A stretch of DNA of 64,000 nucleotides from Bacteroidia bacterium (GCA_020051175.1 JAGVJJ010000044.1:1-64000), one strand, 5' to 3'. Positions 1 through 8,960 are shown, numbered from the stretch's first letter. A program made the numbers and translations. The notes: generated from the sequence alone by a model not told the origin.

Positions 1-164
1 GGAGGGTGGCCCACTTCCAGTTTATAAGCACAGGCAATATACTCACCGCAGTCCCAGAAGGATGCCGTAGATTCAATAGTACTAAGGTATACAAAGGAAG
101 AAATCAGGAAAATAACCCAGCCCAGGATATTGTTAAGGCGTTGGTAATTGGAAGTGTTATTCAT
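1..164 (-). CDS. DUF2723 family membrane protein, N-terminal fragment
   Basis: The gene enters from the left edge and only its first 54 codons are visible, reading leftward from an ATG at 164. The fragment has one hydrophobic segment (about residues 13-30) followed by a T-x-E-S-T-x-SFWDCGE motif and a Y-K-L-x-V-GHPP motif. These are the hallmark start of the DUF2723 (GT117-like) polytopic membrane proteins that are near-universal in Bacteroidota and related to protein O-mannosyltransferases. The WDCGE stretch is seen directly; a glycosyltransferase role is family-based inference. The remainder, normally around a thousand residues, lies outside the window. An ORF on the opposite strand (6-221) is only the shadow of this gene. 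Confidence 0.85.
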   Translation of the reverse strand, partial: MNNTSNYQRLNNILGWVIFLISSFVYLSTIESTASFWDCGEYIACAYKLEVGHP

Positions 165-359
165 ATAGGTTTTTTTGTTTTTTCTATATTTTTAAATAAA
201 ATACCTTTTGTACTTAATTAAAGTGCCGGAAGTTAAACCAGGCCTTGTAATGTCCTAAAATTGAAGCACTTTCTTAAGCGAAATTCCTTCATTTTTAGAA
301 TGCTCGCGAAGTTAAAAAATAAATTCAATTGTGACCGTTAAAAAAATAGAAGATTTCTG

Positions 360-389
360 TTGCAATCAGAAATATATTTATTAATTTTG
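360..389 (+). promoter_or_regulatory. Promoter of tRNA-Gln
   Basis: TTG at 360-362, a 19-base spacer, then TAATTTTG at 382-389 match the Bacteroidota housekeeping promoter (TTG-N17-23-TAnnTTTG) exactly. Predicted start near 396, about 17 bases before the tRNA. This is one of the cleanest promoter matches in the window. Confidence 0.65.
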
Positions 390-412
390 CAGCCCAATCA
401 TTACCGATTGAC

Positions 413-485
413 TGTCCGATGGTGTAATTGGCAACACGTCTGATTTTGGTTCAGAAGAGTCTAGGTTCGAGACCTAGTCGGACAA
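413..485 (+). tRNA. tRNA-Gln (anticodon TTG)
   Basis: A full cloverleaf can be folded by eye. The acceptor stem TGTCCGA (413-419) pairs perfectly with TCGGACA (478-484), with discriminator A at 485. The anticodon arm is TCTGA-TTTTGGT-TCAGA, giving anticodon TTG for glutamine. The T arm carries GGTTCGAGACC. CCA is not encoded. It has its own promoter (360-389) and a terminator immediately downstream, so it is a single-gene transcription unit. Confidence 0.95.
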
Positions 486-490
486 CGAAA

Positions 491-525
491 GCCCCTTAAA
501 AACTAAGTGTTTTAAGGGGCTTTTT
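491..525 (+). terminator. Rho-independent terminator of tRNA-Gln
   Basis: Perfect 11-bp stem GCCCCTTAAAA / TTTTAAGGGGC (491-501 with 510-520), 8-base loop, followed by five T residues. It starts six bases after the tRNA end. Confidence 0.85.
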
Positions 526-673
526 AGTTTTAGGTCTGGTATGCGGTCGAAAAATGGCTGAAAGGCACAGGGGACAATATGTTTCGGATTTATGCCGTCT
601 TTATTCCTTTTTGTCTTTTGGAGGAGGTTGCTGGGAATCTATTCTATGCCAATTCAATACCTTTTTATGATTT

Positions 674-2173
674 TTACTTTATAATCTTCAGCTCCTCCAC
701 ACTATTAAAAATAATAAGCTCCTTTTTTTTATCTCCCTCAATTTTAAGTGATTCAATAGATAGGTTTTTCACATCATCAAACACAAGAGCTGGCCGGTAA
801 TCTCGTTTCTCTATTTTAATTTTTATGTTTTTCAAGGTCAATCCTTTAACATGGCGCACATACATTCCCCATGCAGGTAATTCTCCAAACATGGAAAATT
901 CAGGGTATTTATCTTTCATTTCCGGTACATCTTTTAAACGCCACAGCGGCATATTCGCATAAGCCGGATTTCCTCCTCCGGGATAAATGATTTCTATATT
1001 TTCGAGATGAATATTTTCTATCGGCTGCTCCGGTATTCCGGTAATGGATGAAGGAAAGATGTTGTGAAAATATGGAAGTTCGGGTCCCCGGATTTCATAG
1101 GCATAATCTGCGCGCTCAAAAGGTACCTTCACTTTCACATTTTTAATAGTAATGTTTTTTATTTGTCCCACGGGCTCTTGTTTGCGCCTGTCTCCTAAAC
1201 GAATAAATATTGCATTGCCTGTATTCTTTGCTGTAATATTATTTATCATGATATTTTCCATTACCCCATCATCAACAAGCTCAAGGGCAATGGCGGAACG
1301 AAATGTATCGAAGATTTTAATATTTTCAATGGTAATGTTCTTAAAGCCCCCACAAGATGGGGTACCAAGTTTTATTGCACTGGCGCTGGAACGTACAGTA
1401 CAATCAGAAATGTAAATACTGTCGCAATATTCCGATTCTATTTTCGGATTTTTACAATATGATTTTAAACAAATTCCATCGTCTGATGAATTGATAGATG
1501 AGTGAGTGATCTGTACATTTTTGCAATTGGAAATATCTATTCCGTCATTGTTCCAATACGCATCGCTTTCCACTTTAATATTATCGATAATTAAATTTCG
1601 ACACAGCTCGTAGGTTTGAACCCAACAAGCGGCATTTTTTATAGTAACACCAGTTACCCTGATGTTGTTGCAATTCAAAAATTCTATGATCTGGGGCCTT
1701 AAGTGGCACGTTGGTCTTTTTTCATTTAATTCATAATCCGAGCTATCTATTTTTCCTGCATAGAAAAGGCTGTCAATCGTTAGTGCTAACTGTGCGCCTT
1801 GTCCATCCAATACACCTTTCCCGCTGATGCTAATATTGTTTGCACTATCAGCCATTACCAATGCCTTCCACCTGTTCATCTTCAAATAATCATCCGGATT
1901 GACGCTGCCTAATAAAACGGCTTGTTTCAATAAATGCAATTCCACATTAGATCTTAACACAATGCTTCCTGAAAGGAAACGGCCTGCCGGAATAATAACA
2001 CGGCCTCCACCTTCTTTATGCGCAAGGTTTATGGCAGCCTGAATCGCTTTTGTATTCAATGTTTTTCCGTCCGGAACAGCACCAAAAGAAAGAATATTAT
2101 AATCGTGTGATGCAACAGCGAATTGAGTAATAACAAAAAATATACAAGTGTTATATAGCTTTCTTGGAGTCAT
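674..2173 (-). CDS. Glycoside hydrolase family 28 (polygalacturonase-like)
   Basis: A 499-residue exported enzyme of the right-handed beta-helix class. A signal peptide (about 1-22) is followed by the DYNILSFGAVPDG start typical of GH28 and pectate-lyase-superfamily proteins. The catalytic signature is visible: NNDGID at 208-213 and the aspartate pair SSDDG at 229-233; the third motif, which usually contains the G-H-G histidine, reads GTPSCGGFKN (270-279). The C-terminal half has regular N-I-x-I-x-N rungs of a beta-helix. It likely cleaves galacturonans or related plant or algal polysaccharides in the periplasm or outside. It stands alone: no SusCD pair is adjacent. The missing histidine in the third motif makes exact substrate and activity uncertain. 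Confidence 0.85.
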   Translation of the reverse strand: MTPRKLYNTCIFFVITQFAVASHDYNILSFGAVPDGKTLNTKAIQAAINLAHKEGGGRVIIPAGRFLSGSIVLRSNVELHLLKQAVLLGSVNPDDYLKMNRWKALVMADSANNISISGKGVLDGQGAQLALTIDSLFYAGKIDSSDYELNEKRPTCHLRPQIIEFLNCNNIRVTGVTIKNAACWVQTYELCRNLIIDNIKVESDAYWNNDGIDISNCKNVQITHSSINSSDDGICLKSYCKNPKIESEYCDSIYISDCTVRSSASAIKLGTPSCGGFKNITIENIKIFDTFRSAIALELVDDGVMENIMINNITAKNTGNAIFIRLGDRRKQEPVGQIKNITIKNVKVKVPFERADYAYEIRGPELPYFHNIFPSSITGIPEQPIENIHLENIEIIYPGGGNPAYANMPLWRLKDVPEMKDKYPEFSMFGELPAWGMYVRHVKGLTLKNIKIKIEKRDYRPALVFDDVKNLSIESLKIEGDKKKELIIFNSVEELKIIK

Positions 2174-2360
2174 TTCTCTGCGAAAAATTGGTTAAAAATA
2201 AATCAAATAATAGCATTGCTATTCAAACGAACTCACGCGTTGTCAGATTATTAATCCCGCTGCGCAATATATTGAGTATGCAGGAAATTTTTCATAATAA
2301 AACAATTACGTAAATTTTAACTTTACTAAGATAAATAATCTTTATTACCTGTTTCTCTGA

Positions 2361-2392
2361 TTGGCTTTTTTAATGCTGTTTTATTAAGTTTG
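2361..2392 (+). promoter_or_regulatory. Promoter of lipoprotein gene 2406
   Basis: TTG at 2361-2363, a 21-base gap and TAAGTTTG at 2385-2392 fit the Bacteroidota consensus. The predicted start is near 2399, leaving a very short leader before the ATG at 2406. Confidence 0.45.
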
Positions 2393-2405
2393 TAAATCCT
2401 TTGCC

Positions 2406-3404
2406 ATGAAAGTATTCCAACTTGCTATATTCTTTTTATTATTTTTCTGTATTGGTTGTGATAAACCGTTATACAATATCTCAGATCCAAGCCTGAATCG
2501 TTGTGAATGTGACTCATCAGAGAACTCAACATCTTTAGGAATGAGAGGAGCACTTCTTGCAAGCAGGTTTACATCCCTTCAGGAATTCAAATCACTTGTT
2601 CAAATCCAATATGATATAGTGGGTGACACTATTAATAGGGTTCGTGTAAAACACTGTTCCTGCGGACAAGAAGTTACAAGCATATTAGAATCGGGTATTG
2701 CTCAGTCAAATATTACTTATGTCCGGGATAGCGGAGATTTTTTTGATTGCCTGGGTTTGGTTGTTGGTTCTCCTTTTGCAGTGGCCAATAGAAAAGAACT
2801 CTGCAGAGTATTTGTTCTTGCCAGGTGGAACCCTGGTTTATTTGGTGAAGGCGATGTAGCATTTTTTGATCTTGCCAGAGCAGCCGTAAATAAAATTAAT
2901 ACAAAGGACCTGGCATATAAAACTGCCAGGGACAGCAGCGAAAAAGGTTATGTAAATACCTTCAATCACATTGCAGCACAGGCTTTTATTACCTCCTGTT
3001 TCTCAGAAGAAATAGCTGATTTTATTGGTGATGTGCATGAACGTTATAATATGCCTCAATTGATAACAGGTAAGTTTACCAATGCTCAACTTTCAGATAT
3101 AGCAAATAGTCCGGTAGATAATTATGTTGATTTAATTAATAATGAATGGGGACAGGAAATTGGTAAACAGCTAAGAAAAAAATTCTGTATTGATACAGAC
3201 ACCTATTGGACTCCTGAATTGTTATCCAATTATCTCAATGAAATACAAAGTTGTTATCGTTGGGCCTTTCAGATCGGAATGGATCCATTTACGCCCGAAG
3301 ACGAGGTGGTTGTTAGATTTTCAGATAAAATTAATAAAGTAATGAAAGGTGCAGGAGTAACCAATTTATCATTAAACTCGCACAAATTTTCTAAGGGACA
3401 TTAA
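2406..3404 (+). CDS. Predicted lipoprotein, DUF6973-like C-terminal region
   Basis: 332 residues with an N-terminal lipoprotein signal (hydrophobic 4-16, lipobox FCIGC ending near residue 18), so it should be anchored in an envelope membrane. The mature N-terminus is cysteine-rich (CECDSS, HCSCGQ). The C-terminal third has FNHIAAQAF, then EEIADFIGDVHER, then LINNEWGQEIG. This spacing of a His-containing helix, a GD-HE motif and a late N-x-x-G-x-x-IG motif resembles DUF6973-type proteins; that match is by eye and not confirmed. It has its own promoter-like sequence. The last 14 bases overlap the end of the convergent pentapeptide-repeat gene. No enzymatic function is proposed. Confidence 0.75.
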   Translation: MKVFQLAIFFLLFFCIGCDKPLYNISDPSLNRCECDSSENSTSLGMRGALLASRFTSLQEFKSLVQIQYDIVGDTINRVRVKHCSCGQEVTSILESGIAQSNITYVRDSGDFFDCLGLVVGSPFAVANRKELCRVFVLARWNPGLFGEGDVAFFDLARAAVNKINTKDLAYKTARDSSEKGYVNTFNHIAAQAFITSCFSEEIADFIGDVHERYNMPQLITGKFTNAQLSDIANSPVDNYVDLINNEWGQEIGKQLRKKFCIDTDTYWTPELLSNYLNEIQSCYRWAFQIGMDPFTPEDEVVVRFSDKINKVMKGAGVTNLSLNSHKFSKGH

Positions 3405-4647
3405 TTTCCCTGAGAAAATATTTCTCTTCCTTGAATATAACGGATGAGTCTTTTATTACTTTGTAGGTCTTTAGAATTTGCATTGTTCCAATGACTTTCC
3501 AGTCTGCTAACTTCTTCATCCAATCTTTTTCAATAGGCACTTTTTCCAGGTCGACTCCGGTTAAGTCTGCCTCTGTCAGATCTGCGGTTCTCAGGCGGGC
3601 ATCATTCAATTTTGCTCCGCTCAGATTTGTCCTTATTAATTTCGAAGCTGCTAAATCAGCACCAGTAAGATTAGATTCATTCAGCATGGCACCGGTAAGA
3701 TTAGCCCAATGGAAGATGGCGTGTTGTATATCTGATTTTATTATCTGCGCATTTGTTAAATTGGCACCTTTAAGATTTGCACCTTTAAGATTTGCCTGAT
3801 TTATTTTTGTCCATTGCAGATCAGCCCCTCTCAAATTGGCCTTGCTTAGATTCGACATGCTTAGGTTTGCACCCCAAAAATTTGCACCCCAAAGATTCGC
3901 AGCACTTAGGTTAGTTTCACTCAAATTAGCACACCTTAAATCCGCATCTCGTAAATTAGCTCCGCTTAAGTTTGTGTTTTTTAAATCAGCACCACTCAAA
4001 TCTGCCGATGAAAACACTGCCGTTTGCTTTATTCTGGCATAAGAACCGGAATCTATTTTCATTAATGCAAGAGTTAATAGCAGCGCTCCTCTTTCAGGGC
4101 TTAACTTTCTGCCCGATATACTGTCTTCTTTGTAAGGTTTAAACAGGTCACTCGTTGCGGCTATCCTTGTTATGGTTAAATCACTTAATGTTCTTTTAGG
4201 AGTACTATTCAGTTCATTGTCAATCTTATCCAAAAGATTGCCCAGCAAAAATCCCAGATTGTTTTTTCTTGCCGATTCAAGTAATTCCGACTGTTGCTTA
4301 ATTTTCTTTTGCTGCTCTTCCGTTTGGAAAGTAAGGAGTTTATTTTGTTTGTAGAGTATAAAAGCACTAATCGATATTCCAGGAATAACAATTGCCAATA
4401 AAAATAAAATCCAAAGGGTTGTAAACTTTTTCCTTTCGGTTTTTATATTTAATGATGTAGGGATTTTGTTCCAGATGAAAACTAAATACAGCAAAAAGGA
4501 AATTACTGCCATGCAGGCTGTGAACCCAACCCAGAATACATGATTTTTTTCAATATAAGGAAAGCGAAGGAAGCCCAGTACCCAGCCCATTATACCACTG
4601 AGGCCACAAATGAGAATTTTTCCCAAAAATCTTCTCTTGTTTTTCAT
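3391..4647 (-). CDS. Membrane-anchored pentapeptide-repeat protein
   Basis: 418 residues in three parts. Three hydrophobic segments (about 7-27, 37-59 and 77-99) are predicted transmembrane helices. A charged, probably coiled-coil stretch (100-130) and a helical linker follow. Residues about 212-375 are a run of roughly thirty A(D/N)LxX pentapeptides, which fold into a right-handed quadrilateral beta-helix. The repeats are very regular at the DNA level, so several opposite-strand ORFs here are shadows. Pentapeptide proteins vary widely in function; membrane anchoring suggests a scaffolding or interaction role rather than gyrase mimicry, but this is inference. Its 3' end overlaps the convergent lipoprotein gene by 14 bases. 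Confidence 0.85.
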   Translation of the reverse strand: MKNKRRFLGKILICGLSGIMGWVLGFLRFPYIEKNHVFWVGFTACMAVISFLLYLVFIWNKIPTSLNIKTERKKFTTLWILFLLAIVIPGISISAFILYKQNKLLTFQTEEQQKKIKQQSELLESARKNNLGFLLGNLLDKIDNELNSTPKRTLSDLTITRIAATSDLFKPYKEDSISGRKLSPERGALLLTLALMKIDSGSYARIKQTAVFSSADLSGADLKNTNLSGANLRDADLRCANLSETNLSAANLWGANFWGANLSMSNLSKANLRGADLQWTKINQANLKGANLKGANLTNAQIIKSDIQHAIFHWANLTGAMLNESNLTGADLAASKLIRTNLSGAKLNDARLRTADLTEADLTGVDLEKVPIEKDWMKKLADWKVIGTMQILKTYKVIKDSSVIFKEEKYFLREINVP

Positions 4648-5117
4648 GAGATAAAGTTAACAGTTTTAGAAAGCCGCAAAAAAATTATATGCGGTTCTTT
4701 AATTAATTTCTGTTCTGGTGTATAGTTGAATTTTAACAATCGTATGTTTCGGATATAAACTAATGTGACATCAGCTGGTAAAAATCATACGGGTGCATTT
4801 TACCCTTCCTCAAAACCTTATGTGCGTTACCGGTGGTTTGCGAATGATCAAAAAAACTGATTCGAGGTACCAATTAGATTGGGTAAAAAGAATAATTTGT
4901 CATTGAGCCACATTGTTCGTCTCAATGATCAAAAGAATGACGAACTTCAGTACAGAACTTCTTCCAAAGTAATTTTCATTATTCTATATTTCGTAGCAAG
5001 ACTCCCCTTACTGCTGTCTTAATTTTATATTTTGAAATCCACTCATGCAATCGGGTATTGGCTGCTTCGGGTCTCAAATTTCTCATATTTCACGTCTCAA
5101 ATCTCATATCTAACAAA
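4648..5117. other. Gene-free region of 470 bases
   Basis: No ORF with a plausible start lies here on either strand. It contains an inverted-repeat cluster (4900-4945) and, just before the gene at 5118, an AT-rich low-complexity spacer in which a short TCTCA-type word recurs (about 5072-5110), common in Bacteroidota intergenic DNA. No good TAnnTTTG promoter was found. Confidence 0.5.
4900..4945. repeat. Interlocked inverted repeats (REP-like)
   Basis: Two perfect inverted repeats share territory. TCATTGAG (4900-4907) pairs with CTCAATGA (4921-4928), and GTTCGTC (4915-4921), inside the first loop, pairs with GACGAAC (4939-4945). The two stems would form either alternatively or as a pseudoknot. 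It could also be a decayed copy of the interspersed CATTGAG-type palindromes found in many Bacteroidota genomes. Confidence 0.4.
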
Positions 5118-5504
5118 ATGGAATTAGTATTAAAACGTCCGGTAGGCAAGCCCCCCTGCATCTGTATAAAGTTCGGTTCAAGTTATGAAGCTTCCAGGCA
5201 ACATTGTGTATTGCCCAATGAGCACCATAGTTCCCAGTTTTTTGTAAGGTTTGTGTTGGGGAGAAATGAAAGGCTGGACATGGTTGTTCTGGAAGAAGGA
5301 TATAAAATACCTTACCGGTATGAAAATTTAAAATATTCGGCCGAAAAACTCAGACGCTTTTTGGTTGAAACAGCGGGAAATGCTTCGTTTAATTTTTGCC
5401 ACATCATTACTGTAAAAAATAAGGATGAAGTGGTGTATACCCAGTACAAACGGAAAATGTGGGTTATTAAACTGTCTGGTGTGGAGCTGAAGCAAACTTC
5501 TTAG
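5118..5504 (+). CDS. Conserved-looking hypothetical protein, 128 residues
   Basis: Not recognised. The ATG at 5118 is preferred over an upstream TTG at 5058, because codons before 5118 come from the low-complexity TCTCA-type spacer. The product begins MELVLKRPVGKPP, lacks a signal peptide or transmembrane segment, and is mixed alpha/beta with a basic C-terminal half ending in a YKRKMWVIKLSG-type strand. It is therefore probably a small cytosolic protein. It ends two bases before the end of the convergent exonuclease gene. Composition is similar to its neighbours, with no sign of transfer. Confidence 0.65.
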   Translation: MELVLKRPVGKPPCICIKFGSSYEASRQHCVLPNEHHSSQFFVRFVLGRNERLDMVVLEEGYKIPYRYENLKYSAEKLRRFLVETAGNASFNFCHIITVKNKDEVVYTQYKRKMWVIKLSGVELKQTS

Positions 5505-5506
5505 TT

Positions 5507-6286
5507 TTATTTGTCCTTCAACTCAATCCAAACCGGTGCGTGGTCGCTGGTTTTCTCCCAGCCGCGCACTTCTTTGTCAACCCCCGCATTGATGAGGCGC
5601 TTTTCCAGCTGAGGGCTCAGTAAAAAATGATCAATGCGTAATCCCGCATTACGCGCATAAGCATTGCGGAAATAATCCCAAAAAGTATAAATAACTTCAT
5701 TCGGGTAGAGTGTGCGCAGTGCATCTGTCCAGCCTTGTTTTATGAGGTTTTTAAATGCGAGTCGTACTTCCGGTCTGAACAGGGCATCGTCCTGCCATCG
5801 CTCCGGTTTATACACGTCCTGTTCTGTGGGCATTACATTAAAATCACCTGCTAAAATTACAGGAGTTTTATGCTTTATGAGCTGTTTGCCACGGGAAGTA
5901 AGGCGTTTGAACCATTGCAGCTTGTACTCAAATTTAGGACCTGGTGCCGGATTTCCATTCGGCAGGTAAAGGCAGCAGATAACAATGCCGTTCACCATGG
6001 CTTCAATATAACGGCTCTGAGCATCATCATCATCACCTGGCAGAAAGCGGCCTATCTCCTGAATTTCATAGTGTTTCCGTGCAAGTACCGCAACACCGTT
6101 CCAGCTCTTCTGTCCGTGCCATATAGCATGATACCCGGCATCCTCTATTGCTTTCAGCGGAAATTTATCATTGGGTGCCTTCAGTTCCTGCAGGCACACT
6201 ATATCGGGCTTTGAGGCTTCCAGCCACCGCAGCAGCACCGGTAGCCGTCCATTTATGCCATTGACATTGTAAGTAGCAATTTTCAT
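5507..6286 (-). CDS. xth: Exodeoxyribonuclease III
   Basis: A 259-residue AP endonuclease/3'-5' exonuclease of the EEP superfamily, acting in base-excision repair by cutting 5' of abasic sites. Visible motifs in order: KIATYNVNGI at the N-terminus, the metal-binding LQELK (E34), the YxxNG strand CLYLPNGNP, AGDFNVMPTEQD (catalytic D and N), RIDHFLLS, and the terminal TSDHAPV with the catalytic D-H. The start at 6286 (MKIATYNVNG) is preferred to an in-frame ATG 24 bases upstream, because the family begins with this strand. Length is typical. All key residues are present. Confidence 0.93.
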   Translation of the reverse strand: MKIATYNVNGINGRLPVLLRWLEASKPDIVCLQELKAPNDKFPLKAIEDAGYHAIWHGQKSWNGVAVLARKHYEIQEIGRFLPGDDDDAQSRYIEAMVNGIVICCLYLPNGNPAPGPKFEYKLQWFKRLTSRGKQLIKHKTPVILAGDFNVMPTEQDVYKPERWQDDALFRPEVRLAFKNLIKQGWTDALRTLYPNEVIYTFWDYFRNAYARNAGLRIDHFLLSPQLEKRLINAGVDKEVRGWEKTSDHAPVWIELKDK

Positions 6287-6326
6287 TGTTTTAGCCCACA
6301 AAATAAACATGCCTCAAAATGAATAT

Positions 6327-8960
6327 TTACAATTTTGTGTCTGTTTGGATTTGTTCCTCCTCTGCAAGTGGCAATGGGGAAGGAGGGCTGTTTTTTGGAG
6401 TGTCGGGAAAAATTTCCGGTACAGGAATATTACTGCCATTTGTAAACGTATATGCACTTCTTTCCGAATACCAGATATAAGGAACCCAGATAACGGTGTA
6501 GATTATAACACGGATCATGGCTGTTGTTTCTTTTGAGAGTTCAGAACGGTCTTCAAAATTCGTAGAATCTCCATTGTAGTAGTTGAGCAAAATCACATCA
6601 AAAATCATAAATGCTACGCTCCCAATGCTGTAGTATGTGAATAATGTTTTGAAAGCCGCTTTGCGCTGGTAAAACAAAATCACAACCAGGATAGACATTA
6701 CAAAGAGAAAGGTATTGAGGAAATTTATAAAGAGTGCCAGGTAACCTTTCATTGGCGAAAAGTAGGGCGACAGCTCATCAAAATAAAAAACAGAATAATC
6801 AATGCCCGATTCATCTATGTAAAAAAGCAATAGCTGAACAAATGTCCGTAAAGGAGAAATAGTAATTCCAATGGCCAGCAATATAAGCCATCCGCCAATT
6901 ACATTGTACCGGGTTTCGTCTTCTGCTGCAAAAGGGCGTTTATAAAGGTATCGTACAAAAATACAGGAGAAAATCAGTGAGCATAAAGTAGTAAGTGTAA
7001 GCGCCCAGTTAAACCCCATCGTGCCATCGGAAAGAGGCGTTTCCTGGGCACTAAAAACAATATTCACATTCACAAAATCCATTTTCGATTTGTAATTGGC
7101 GTAATCCTTGGGTTCTACAACGCCCGTTTTTGTTTTAAAATCATATATCAGCTCAAGTGTCATAGCGCCCTGAACACGGCTGGTATAGCTATAGCTAAAA
7201 AATGGGTTGTCTTCTTCTTTTACCGATTCGGCTATGTTCCAGCCCTCCTTTTTAAATACAGTAATGGTTTGTTTGTGGTTTAATGGATACAGGATGCTTA
7301 GCGGATCTTTTCTTTTGCTTTCATCTCCGAAATTCAGTTTTGTAAGGAGTGCATAGGGAGCAAATTCTCGCACTATTGCTCTGGATTTTCCTGAATCCGG
7401 GGCTGCCCAGAAGTTTTTAAGAAGGTAACTTTCAACAACAGTAAATTCATTTCTCCTTGGGTTGTCTGAATAGGTTACTGTGTCTATCACTTCAATATCT
7501 GTTGTATATCTGGTGTAGAATTGCTTGAAGTTTTCCTGTATATCATCGAGGGAATTAGTAAGAAAAGTATACCGTATCTCATCGGCCAGGGAACCCGTAT
7601 ATACTGTGGTAGCGCGTAAACGTGTATCTCCGGATGCTTCAATTGTAAAATCTTCACGCACATCGCTTTTACTGGTTCTCTCATCAACAGGAATGGTGGT
7701 GAAGGTTTCCTCTTTACCATCCATTATCATGCCTGTTTCATAGGCGGGAACAAGCCTGCTTTCAAAATGCCCGCGCTGGTAGCTGATGGTGGGGTCAATA
7801 AACTGCAGCCGGTTTTTGTATACAAATACAGAAATGCAATGATCAAAGATGTTGATGGAAGGCACATGGTCCATAAGCCTTTTCCCGATTGTTGTGTTTA
7901 CAAGCACCGGGTAAGCTTCAACCTCCATCAGTTTCAGCATTTCATTTAATAGCACCGATTTTTCTTTGCAATCGCCATAACGGTTCTTTAATACCAGGTC
8001 CGGGGTTCGTGGAATGTGTGAATGAATGCCGCTTTCGTCACCTGAATAGCGCACCTGCTTTTGCACAAAGTCAACGATCCCGCTGATTTGAGCATCTTTG
8101 TATTTTGTTGAATTTACAATGGAGTCGACAATGATTTTTAACCCGGAATTATCATACTTTTTAAGATTAAAAAATGTCTGATAATGTTTTTTTGCTTCCT
8201 GCCAGCTGCCCAGGTTGCTTATTTGCACCTCCGCATAAGGATCATACCACTGTGGCGTGCTTGATTCAAGTGTAAGTACAGTCGGGTTGTTCACCTCCCA
8301 CACATAATCATTCACCGCTTCCTGTTTGATTACAGGCTTTATTTCCGTGTTTTTATAAATAATGTTCGGTGTAACCGATTTGGGAAATACAATGCGCGCA
8401 TATATCTTTCCTACCGGCTCCGAATACGAAAGGGAAAAGTTACGATTGAAATAATCCGCCATTATAGGGTTTTTACCGCTATAGGAATAGCAGAACTCCA
8501 CAATGTCGCCTTTCCTCACATCGCTCAGGTTGGTATAAAAGGTTTTTCTTCCACGCAATACACCGCTTCCACGCTGGCGTTCTTCATTCAGTATTTTTAC
8601 ATCAATGTCTTTTGTTTTATCAATGATTTCGCTTCCGCGGTGAATTCTAACAGAGTGCAGGCTGGCTTTTTCATAGGTGGGGTCGTAGCTGAATTCTATT
8701 TGTGAAACATGTACCAGGGCTTCCTCTGTTAATGCAGATTTGGCGCAATGAAAATACCGTTGTTTTAAAACTTCATTGAACTGTTCATCCAGCAATACAT
8801 AATAAAAGCCGTTCTGGACCTTGTTTTTATTCACCGGTCCAATAGATTTAATATCAATGGGGTTTACCCATTCCGGAACCTTACTTACAACCTGTGCTGC
8901 TACGTTAATTGTGTACAGGCTTAAAAGCACCAATAAACAAATCCGGAAAAACAATTTCAT
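6327..8960 (-). CDS. DUF3857 / transglutaminase-like / DUF2569 membrane protein
   Basis: An 877-residue envelope protein. A signal peptide (1-22) leads to a DUF3857 region (about 60-230). A transglutaminase-like domain (about 270-400) follows, with the Cys-His-Asp triad intact: C331 in YGDCKE, H374 in FDHC, and D389 in FIDP. After a beta-rich DUF3858-like segment (about 420-640), the C-terminus (about 660-845) has about four transmembrane helices beginning GGWLILLAIGITISP, which matches DUF2569. The catalytic part therefore probably faces the periplasm while the C-terminus anchors it in the inner membrane. Substrate is unknown; transglutaminase folds of this type usually act as proteases or amidases. 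No partner gene is adjacent. Confidence 0.85.
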   Translation of the reverse strand: MKLFFRICLLVLLSLYTINVAAQVVSKVPEWVNPIDIKSIGPVNKNKVQNGFYYVLLDEQFNEVLKQRYFHCAKSALTEEALVHVSQIEFSYDPTYEKASLHSVRIHRGSEIIDKTKDIDVKILNEERQRGSGVLRGRKTFYTNLSDVRKGDIVEFCYSYSGKNPIMADYFNRNFSLSYSEPVGKIYARIVFPKSVTPNIIYKNTEIKPVIKQEAVNDYVWEVNNPTVLTLESSTPQWYDPYAEVQISNLGSWQEAKKHYQTFFNLKKYDNSGLKIIVDSIVNSTKYKDAQISGIVDFVQKQVRYSGDESGIHSHIPRTPDLVLKNRYGDCKEKSVLLNEMLKLMEVEAYPVLVNTTIGKRLMDHVPSINIFDHCISVFVYKNRLQFIDPTISYQRGHFESRLVPAYETGMIMDGKEETFTTIPVDERTSKSDVREDFTIEASGDTRLRATTVYTGSLADEIRYTFLTNSLDDIQENFKQFYTRYTTDIEVIDTVTYSDNPRRNEFTVVESYLLKNFWAAPDSGKSRAIVREFAPYALLTKLNFGDESKRKDPLSILYPLNHKQTITVFKKEGWNIAESVKEEDNPFFSYSYTSRVQGAMTLELIYDFKTKTGVVEPKDYANYKSKMDFVNVNIVFSAQETPLSDGTMGFNWALTLTTLCSLIFSCIFVRYLYKRPFAAEDETRYNVIGGWLILLAIGITISPLRTFVQLLLFYIDESGIDYSVFYFDELSPYFSPMKGYLALFINFLNTFLFVMSILVVILFYQRKAAFKTLFTYYSIGSVAFMIFDVILLNYYNGDSTNFEDRSELSKETTAMIRVIIYTVIWVPYIWYSERSAYTFTNGSNIPVPEIFPDTPKNSPPSPLPLAEEEQIQTDTKL

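Noticed and set aside
6-221. 71-codon + strand ORF at the left edge
   Set aside because: The opposite strand reads as a DUF2723 start with WDCGE and GHPP motifs; the + strand ORF has no support.
579-800. 73-codon + strand ORF near the GH28 end
   Set aside because: Overlaps GH28 antisense, no start signal, composition like a shadow.
3491-4042. Two + strand ORFs opposite the pentapeptide gene
   Set aside because: Their repeated FA/PLRF composition is the reverse reading of the A(D/N)LxX repeats.
5058-5117. Upstream TTG start for the 128-residue protein
   Set aside because: Codons come from a TCTCA-type low-complexity spacer.
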